From contig FCOD02000046.1 of NCBI GenBank assembly GCA_001544655.2, forward strand, positions 1-37,112: a stretch of 37,112 nucleotides of DNA, written 5' to 3'. Below, piece after piece: positions 31,873 to 37,112 of this stretch (the stretch's first letter is position 1; every line of letters starts with the position of its first letter). The notes below the pieces were generated by a model, which did not search any database, was not told where the DNA came from, and saw only the letters and a list, made by a program, of their open reading frames with translations. Both the position numbers and the translations under genes were made by a program. The DNA comes from Caballeronia turbans. Its GTDB lineage: Bacteria > Pseudomonadota > Gammaproteobacteria > Burkholderiales > Burkholderiaceae.

Positions 31873-32163
31873 TATCTCCCCCGGCATGAAGGCGAGGTTA
31901 CCCGCTCGCTTCACAGGAGTAATCCCTGCAAGGACGTCCTTGGTCATGCCGTAATCAGCAAGTCGGTCAAACATCGGGGACTCGGTTGGAGCTGGGGCGA
32001 CCGCGTTCACTCGAATGCCCAAAAACGCAACCTCAAGCGCCGCCGATTTGGTCAATCCTTCGACAGCATGCTTGCTCGCCGCGTAAATTGCGCTGGTGGG
32101 GAATCCGACCTGTCCGCCGATGGAGGACAGGTTCACAATGCCTCCAAAGCCTTGGCGTCTCAT
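31873..32163 (-). pseudogene. SDR-family oxidoreductase fragment
   Basis: The readable part covers the catalytic region of a classical SDR: FGGIVNLSSIGGQVG (Ser), YAASKHAVEGLTKSAALE (Tyr-x-x-x-Lys) and GIRVNAVAPAPTESPMFDRL. The N-terminal nucleotide-binding half is missing. After PVKRAGN the expected PEEIA... C-terminus is scrambled by a frameshift, and the VDGG end is absent. The codon ATG at 32163 is internal. It faces the sulfatase end; no partner can be deduced. Confidence 0.82.
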
Positions 32164-32582
32164 CGCTCTGAGCTCGGTGATTCATGTCCCACACCATCCA
32201 ATCAAGCAGATGGACCAGTTCGTGACTGGGAATTTCGGTCAGTTCCGCGCGGGTCATGACTTTTGCCCTCGTTGGCAGCGTTATGCGTTCCGGATGCGAC
32301 CCGCCGAAACCGTCTGAGCAACATCCGCGTGCTCCATTGAACAAGCATCGAGAGCACAAGCGCGACGCCGAAAGTAATGCTAGTTCCTTGGAGAGGAAGC
32401 AGCATGGCGAGCGTCATACAGAATGCAGCAAATGAGAAGCGACCGACAACCATCCCTCGCAGCAACGAAACGACAAATTCTGAACCGCAAGCCCGATCTG
32501 ATGCACCATTCTGCCATCGCGCTAACATCGGATGGTAAGGTATCGGCCTTCAACACTTATTGCTTAACACGTGAGGGAAGCC
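32164..32582. other. Stretch with only a doubtful short membrane reading frame
   Basis: A minus-strand frame (32528 to 32202) encodes two hydrophobic segments (FSFAAFCMTLAMLLPLQG; ITFGVALVLSMLVQ) and a basic tail, but has no ribosome site or family. It may be a small hypothetical membrane protein or transporter remnant. A stretch near 32180-32215 might be upstream sequence of the SDR fragment. The promoter of the next fragment would lie near 32540-32570. Confidence 0.3.
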
Positions 32583-32905
32583 GTGAGCCGTACTTCATTT
32601 GACGTTATCGTTGTCGGCCTCGGTGCGTTCGGGAGCGCGACGCTTTATCAGCTGGCGAAACGAGGCGCGAGCGTCCTCGGTATCGACCAGTTTGCACCGC
32701 CACACAACAAAGGGTCGAGTCACGGCAACACGCGAATCACACGGCTCGCGGCAGGCGAAGGTGCAGACTACATTCCGTTCATCAAGCGCTCCCATGACAT
32801 CTGGCAGGAGCTCGAAGCGCAGACGGGCAAACGGCTTTACCACCGTACCGGCTGCTCGTCGCAACGGCCATCGGCGACGCCATCCGCCGCCGCCACGCCT
32901 ACGCG
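32583..32905 (+). pseudogene. SolA-like FAD-dependent oxidoreductase, N-terminal fragment
   Basis: From GTG 32583 (GAGGGA upstream) the product reads FDVIVVGLGAFGSATLYQLA, an FAD Rossmann motif, then HNKGSSHGNTRITRLA and DIWQELEAQTGKRLYHRTG. These match the first ~90 residues of N-methyl-L-tryptophan oxidase/monomeric sarcosine oxidase. The frame then shifts; LLVATAIGDAIRRRHAYA in another frame carries on briefly. The remaining ~280 residues, including the covalent-FAD cysteine region, are absent. Relic only. Confidence 0.8.
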
Positions 32906-33069
32906 GCATTGAGCATCGAAGTGAAGTGAATGAGTGTGCGATATCTATCGATTAGCATGACGAATCGATAGCCTCGACATGCGTGAGTTTCAAGACCGAC
33001 CTACACGAGGAGGGCGATGACACCGCCGATCCTCGATGCACAAATTTAACGATGTCAACTGGAGGAGAA

Positions 33070-33636
33070 ATGGTGAGAAGTGGAATGAGACGGTCGCTGA
33101 CCGCATTGACGTTGGTGGGGCTGTCGAGCGGCGCCGCGTACGGACAAAACAGCGTCACGCTGTACGGTTCCGCTTGACGGCGGTCTGCGCAATCTGGTGA
33201 ACGGCACCAAGGCAGGCGGCGCGGCGCTGACGATGGCCTCGAACGGGATGTACAAATCGAACCGTTGGGGCTTTGTCGGCACGGAGGACCTGGGCGGCGG
33301 ATACTACGTTCGCTTCAACCTGGAGGCGGGCTACGTTCTCTCGACCGGCGCGAACAGCAGCACGACCAACCAGATGTTCCAGCGTAATTCGACGATCGGT
33401 GTCGGCGGGGCGTTCGGACGGGTCGATATCGGCCATCAATTCACGTTGCAGCACAGGCTGATCAAGGAGTTCGAGCCGTTCGATCTCGACTATCTTTCTG
33501 TCACCGAAGCGGCGGCGATCGCCGGAGGCACGAGCGGACGGGACGACAACGCGATCTACTACCACGGCGACTTCGGTCCGTGGACGGCACGCGCGGACTA
33601 CGCGCCGGGCGGCGTGCCCGGCAGTCTCGCCAGCGG
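33070..33636 (+). pseudogene. Gram-negative porin (OmpC-like), frameshifted and cut by IS21
   Basis: ATG 33070 follows GGAGGAG. The product has a signal peptide (RRSLTALTLVGLSSGAAYG) and the start of a porin barrel, QNSVTLYGS, which hits a TGA near 33177 after a frameshift around 33172. In the correct frame it continues DGGLRNLVNGTKAGG, SNRWGFVGTEDLGGGYYVRF and FQRNSTIGVGGAFGRVDIGH, typical of Burkholderia trimeric porins. At 33636 the sequence is replaced by the left end of an IS21 element after GSLASG. Only about half of a ~370-residue porin is left; the rest is not found on the far side of the IS. Confidence 0.9.
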
Positions 33637-33642
33637 TGTTGC

Positions 33643-33686
33643 CTTTCGCCGTAAAGGAGCCGGGTGTTTTCGGCGTAATGGCGCCA
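33643..33686. repeat. IS21 left-end terminal repeats (two copies)
   Basis: Two inverted copies of the right-end unit: CTTTCGCCGTAAAGGAGCCG (33643-33662) and TTTTCGGCGTAATGGCGCCA (33667-33686), 24 bp apart. They are the expected transposase-binding repeats of this end. Confidence 0.8.
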
Positions 33687-33720
33687 GAGAAAGGCGCCTG
33701 TTTCGGGGCTCGAACGGGGA

Positions 33721-34509
33721 TCAAGAATCCTTGTTTTTACCTCCTTTCGCAAGTGCTGATTTGTTGCTCTCGGGCATCGGACGAGGGACGCGATAGCTTT
33801 CACCGTCGAGCACGACGCGGTATGCCGCATGTCGCAGGCGATCGAGCGTTGCGGCGCCGAGCATTTTGTTGGTCGCGAACGCGTCGCCCCATTCCGTAAA
33901 ATCCAAATTACTCGTTAAGACAGTCGATGTACGCTCGTACCTCTCGGCAATGAGATCGTGGAAGTCTTCGTCTTCGGGCGTGCGCATGGGTTTCAGTCCA
34001 AAGTCGTCAATGATGAGCAACGGCACCTTGGCAAGCGCCTGGAATCGCCGTTCGTAGGAGCCCACGGCTTGCGCGTTGCGTAGCGTGCTGAGAAGCCGGG
34101 TCTGGGTCATGAACAGGACATCGTGACCTTGCCGGGCGGCCGCATGGCCCAGTGCCTGCGCCAGATGGCTTTTGCCCGTTCCGCACGGACCGGCGATCAG
34201 CACGCTGACCCTCTCATCGATGAACCGGCAGGTCGCGAGATCATGGACGACGGCGCGATTGAGGTTGGGTAGCCGGTCGAAGTCGAAACCCTCGAGTGTC
34301 TTCTGTCCACGGAAGTTGGCGCGGTGCATGCGGGCGTCGAGCTTTCGATGATCGCGCCGTGCGATCTCGTCCTGGATGAGCAACGTCAGGAAGTCTGTAT
34401 AGGCAAGCTTGCGGTCGATGGCTTCACGGTTGCGTGCTTCGAGCGTGTCGAGGATGCCGGATAGTCGCAATTGCTTAAGAGAAGACGTGAGTTCGGGAAT
34501 TGGATTCAT
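33721..34509 (-). CDS. istB: IS21-family helper ATPase IstB
   Basis: The 262-residue AAA+ protein has Walker A GPCGTGKSH, Walker B LLIIDDFG and a sensor region TSTVLTSNLDF typical of IstB/DnaC-like ATPases. IstB selects target DNA and activates IstA. The ATG at 34509 begins two bases after the istA stop, so translation is probably coupled; a TTG at 34515 overlapping the istA stop is an alternative. The C-terminus is a basic, Ser/Lys-rich tail. Intact. Confidence 0.95.
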   Translation of the reverse strand: MNPIPELTSSLKQLRLSGILDTLEARNREAIDRKLAYTDFLTLLIQDEIARRDHRKLDARMHRANFRGQKTLEGFDFDRLPNLNRAVVHDLATCRFIDERVSVLIAGPCGTGKSHLAQALGHAAARQGHDVLFMTQTRLLSTLRNAQAVGSYERRFQALAKVPLLIIDDFGLKPMRTPEDEDFHDLIAERYERTSTVLTSNLDFTEWGDAFATNKMLGAATLDRLRHAAYRVVLDGESYRVPRPMPESNKSALAKGGKNKDS

Positions 34510-34511
34510 GT

Positions 34512-36038
34512 TCAATGGATCAGGAGAGTCTGGGTATCGCGGCAGAAGCGGCCGCCGTGGGTGTAGGTGGTCGCGCCCGATTCAACAGGTTCGTTCGACA
34601 GCCAGGTCTGATCGAGGCCTTTCTGCAAGATCAGCTTGACGGCTTTGTAGCTTGGATTGCCGAAGTGATTCGCGCGACGGCAGGCCGCCTCCAGGCGAGA
34701 TGCGCCGAACTGCTGGGCGAAGCGCAGCACGCCCTGTACGGCGCGCAGCTTGATGAGAACCCGATCGCCAAAGAGCGCGTGAACAAGCGCGTAGCAGGAC
34801 GGCCCGATGCGTTGCGCTTCTCTCAGGCACCATTGGGTGTCGTGCATTTGCCAGGCCTGTGCTGCTGGCGGCATGTGATCGGCCACAGTGATACGCGTTC
34901 CTGGCGCAGTTTGGCGGACATGCGATGCCGACAGTTCGTGCTCGTAGTAGAGCTGCACCATGGTGGCGGTCGCCTTGAGCCATAGATCTTTACCGGCAAG
35001 CCGGAACGGCACGGAATAATAGGCGCGCTCAAATTGCACATGGGCGTCGCGATGGACCTTCACGCGCGCCCAGGTTGCCAGCTCCGGTGGCACATCGGGA
35101 AGCGGCTGCAACAGCGCCTGTTCGACACCTTCGAAACGCTTGAGCGGCACCTCGCGCGTCGTGCCATGGGTCCGGGTGCTGGCCTCTTGCATCACCCAGG
35201 CTTGCGCTTGCCGGTTGGCGTCGTCAAGATCACGGAATTCGCGAAGAGGAAGGAAGCTCGACTTCACGTATTTGACGCCCGATTCGACAATTCCTTTTTT
35301 AGCCGGGTCCCTCGGCGGACATGGATCGACCTTGAACAAGTACCCTTCGGCGCATTGCGCGTAAGCGCGCTGGACTTCGGGTTCGTAGATACAGGCCTTG
35401 ACGATGGCACACTTGGGGTTATCTATGATGACGCGTCCCACTACGCCATTGAACCATTCGAAGGCATGACGGTGACATAGCAACCATGTGTCGACGCTCT
35501 GGTCGCGGACAAATTCAACGTATTGATGCCGCGACCAGCACAGCGTCATCACAAAGAACCACGTTTTGTGGATCTCGCCGGTGTGCGCATCGGTGATGGT
35601 CGGACCTGCGCCGAAATCAACCTGCGCGGCTTCTGCAGGTTTGAACTCCAGCCGCATCGGTACGTCCGGCGTGAGCTCCGCCTTCAATTGCTGAAGCAGC
35701 CTGTAGACGGATGAGTAACTTCCCGCGTAGCCGTGGTTGCGCACCAGCGCGCTGTGAATCGTCGTGCCGGGGACGCCTGCGTCATGCCACTGGGCAATCT
35801 GTTCGCGCCACGGCTCGGCCGACGAGATACAGCTCGTGGGCAGGAACTCCTTGCGGCTGAACGCTGTAGCAAGCTGCGCGTCATCCGGCAGAGCGTTGTC
35901 CGGAGAAAGCCACCCGCGCTCGGTCGCGATCTCCCGCACGGCCGCGAGCTTCTTACGGCCCATGATCTTCGACCGGTCGATATCCCGGTCGGAGTCACCC
36001 TGGCGCATTCGCACCAGAACCTGTCGATATTGGTACAT
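34512..36038 (-). CDS. istA: IS21-family transposase IstA
   Basis: The 508-residue transposase has an N-terminal HTH (RQVLVRMRQGDSDRDIDRS; IMGRKKLAAVREIA) and an integrase-core catalytic domain. The DDE residues are visible: Asp in AAQVDFGAGP, Asp in VIIDNPKCAIV and Glu in KKGIVESGVKYVKSS. A C-terminal beta-barrel-like part follows (VPFRLAGKDLWLKATATMVQ). ATG 36038 has GAGGAAG upstream; a TTG at 36056 is possible. It is followed immediately by istB. Intact. Confidence 0.96.
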   Translation of the reverse strand: MYQYRQVLVRMRQGDSDRDIDRSKIMGRKKLAAVREIATERGWLSPDNALPDDAQLATAFSRKEFLPTSCISSAEPWREQIAQWHDAGVPGTTIHSALVRNHGYAGSYSSVYRLLQQLKAELTPDVPMRLEFKPAEAAQVDFGAGPTITDAHTGEIHKTWFFVMTLCWSRHQYVEFVRDQSVDTWLLCHRHAFEWFNGVVGRVIIDNPKCAIVKACIYEPEVQRAYAQCAEGYLFKVDPCPPRDPAKKGIVESGVKYVKSSFLPLREFRDLDDANRQAQAWVMQEASTRTHGTTREVPLKRFEGVEQALLQPLPDVPPELATWARVKVHRDAHVQFERAYYSVPFRLAGKDLWLKATATMVQLYYEHELSASHVRQTAPGTRITVADHMPPAAQAWQMHDTQWCLREAQRIGPSCYALVHALFGDRVLIKLRAVQGVLRFAQQFGASRLEAACRRANHFGNPSYKAVKLILQKGLDQTWLSNEPVESGATTYTHGGRFCRDTQTLLIH

Positions 36039-36129
36039 CTCGAACTTCCTCTTCAAGCCACCCTCCGGAGCAAATGCGTGCCAGGAGAGTAGCGGTTGGC
36101 GAAGTTCGAGCGCCCGACTCAGACGCCAG

Positions 36130-36249
36130 TGGCGCGTTTACGGCGAAAATCTACCGGCGCCTATATGCCGAAAGACTTGTGGCGCCTAAACGCCGAAAAG
36201 TCCCTGGCGCCTTTACGCCGAAAACGGTTTGGTTCCTTAACGGCGAAAG
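36130..36249. repeat. Five direct repeats with exact 25-bp period at the IS21 right end
   Basis: Units of 20 bp resembling TGGCGCCTTTACGCCGAAAA start at 36130, 36155, 36180, 36205 and 36230, each followed by a 5-bp spacer. The last is the terminal repeat itself. The units differ by a few bases. IS21 ends normally carry two or three such transposase-binding repeats; five at a constant 25 bp is unusually many. Confidence 0.85.
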
Positions 36250-37026
36250 TTCACACTCCTCAATTCGCCGATCAATCGCATCCTCGGTTGGAGTATGGTG
36301 GGACCAGAATTCGTTCAGGTCAGTAAGCTGCGAGCGCTCGACCTTGCCATTGAGGTGTGGCGAGCGTGGCGGAATCGGTCGAAATTTGATGCACTCGGTC
36401 ATCAAACGCCGCTGCACTGATTCGGCGAAGAACTCGCCGCCCCTATCAGTCTGGATACGCTGGATAGGAAACGGCATTTCCTCGATCACGCGATCGAGGA
36501 AAAGCAGTGTATTACGGGCATTTCTGCGGGGATAGACGGCCAGTACGCGGAAGCGCGAGCAGTCGTCAATGGCCGTGTACTGATAGACCCCTCGCGCAAT
36601 CTTCATTGTGTCCATCTGGACCCGATCCCCCGGAACCGGGCGGCTATACCGTTTGGGATGTGCCGGCCGCCGGGAATGTATCAACGGCTTCACAGACGCT
36701 TCGCATAGGACCTTGTGAATGGTTGCAAGGGACAACTCTCTTTGTTCGTAGAGCCGCAACTCGTTCTGGATTCGCCGTGCTCCTTTGTGCTCGGCACGCA
36801 GTCGTAAAATCGTCGCCCGGTCAGCCTCAGAGACCTTCCTGTTTGGACTGTTGAGAGGGCGGCGACTTTGGGAACGAAGACCTTCTTCTCCGGCTTCCTG
36901 ATAACGTCGTAACCATTTGCGAAGTGTCGGTCTCGAGATACCACACCGTGCGCATACGAGACCGGCGTTGCCAGTCTCGTGATACATCAATACCCATCGT
37001 AATCGTGTCGCAATCTCACGGTCCAT
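36151..37026 (-). pseudogene. IS481-family transposase, C-terminus replaced by IS21 sequence
   Basis: From ATG 37026 the product has an HTH (NAGLVCARCGISRPTLRKWL) and an rve catalytic core with the DDE residues: Asp in VQMDTMKIA, Asp in IQTDRGGEFF, Glu in LNGKVERSQ. The authentic part covers 257 residues to 36256; the last ~33 residues (from PLRNQT onward) are read from the IS21 end. Relatives continue with a W-x-x-x-YN-x-x-RPH segment that is missing. The catalytic triad remains, but the element has lost one end. Its other terminus probably lies near 37040-37065. Confidence 0.88.
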
Positions 37027-37112
37027 CGCTTCATTCTAGTGTGCTGAGTTAGAAGTTCGTTGAATCAAGTTTTTGGTCGCTCAGGAATGACGAAGTGTTG
37101 GTTAAAGAGCCG

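Larger units (their letters stand above)
33637..36255 (-). mobile_element. IS21-family insertion sequence, apparently complete
   Basis: The 2619-bp element has istA and istB intact on the minus strand. Ends both start TGT when read inward: TGTTGCCTTTCGCCG from 33637 and TGTGAACTTTCGCCG from 36255. The terminal repeats behind them match at 17 of 19 positions (CTTTCGCCGTxAAGGAxCC). No target duplication is visible: the 8 bases on the left (GCCAGCGG) and those on the right (CTCCTCAA) differ. The left side is a porin gene and the right an IS481 transposase, so the flanks are from different loci. Confidence 0.9.

Noticed and set aside
36130-36249. Regular repeats considered as a CRISPR array or plasmid iterons
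   Set aside because: Spacers are only 5 bp, the units are variants of the IS21 terminal repeat and they end at the IS boundary, so they are transposon ends.

Overview
The window looks like an accessory or secondary-replicon segment from a high-GC betaproteobacterium of the Burkholderiaceae, most like Paraburkholderia, Caballeronia or Burkholderia. The basis is family-level recognition: a class I PHA synthase with a phasin, a Burkholderia-type porin, a small secreted Cys-rich protein typical of the group, KfrA-type plasmid protein remains, many LysR, AraC, IclR and GntR regulators, and IS66, IS21 and IS481 elements. About half of the recognisable genes are broken by nonsense codons, frameshifts or truncations, while others are intact, so the region appears to be decaying. 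No rRNA, tRNA or CRISPR array was seen.

Layout. (1) 1-1500 is a scrapyard of five truncated genes: a tyrosine-recombinase C-terminus on the minus strand, a KfrA coiled coil, a ribbon-helix-helix antitoxin N-terminus, a group II intron maturase piece and a cobalamin-binding-domain piece. (2) 1486-6848 holds a frameshifted ACS-type MFS transporter beside an intact GntR regulator, then a LysR-controlled set (LysR, SDR, NADP oxidoreductase, SnoaL-like protein) in which only the SDR is intact. (3) 6876-9106 is phasin plus PHA synthase, with a strong hairpin between them. (4) 9282-15444 has a frameshifted DUF3667 protein, a flavin disulfide reductase paired with an AhpD-like protein facing an AraC regulator, and an Old Yellow Enzyme facing a truncated LysR regulator. 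(5) 15521-19241 has a partial IS66, a MaoC (R)-hydratase, an outer-membrane MetA-like protein and a small secreted protein.

(6) 19835-24060 is the best-preserved catabolic unit: an IclR regulator diverging from an operon of a xylose-isomerase-like TIM barrel, an AAHS transporter and a Gfo/Idh/MocA dehydrogenase, with repeated TGG-N9-CCA operator-like sites between them. (7) 25010-31570 has a membrane-embedded spermidine-synthase-like protein with an apparently exported PIMT, an exported SnoaL-like protein and a Tat-exported sulfatase followed by a large folded terminator-like structure. (8) 31873-37112 is decayed: SDR, SolA-like and porin fragments, an intact IS21 element with five 25-bp-period terminal repeats, and an IS481 transposase truncated by it.

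Working model (inference): a region for uptake and oxidation of small organic acids, carbon storage and thiol/electrophile defence, being eroded by point mutation and IS-mediated rearrangement. The candidates most worth following as less-described systems are the spermidine-synthase-like plus exported PIMT pair, the AhpD-like plus disulfide reductase pair, and the structured element after the sulfatase.
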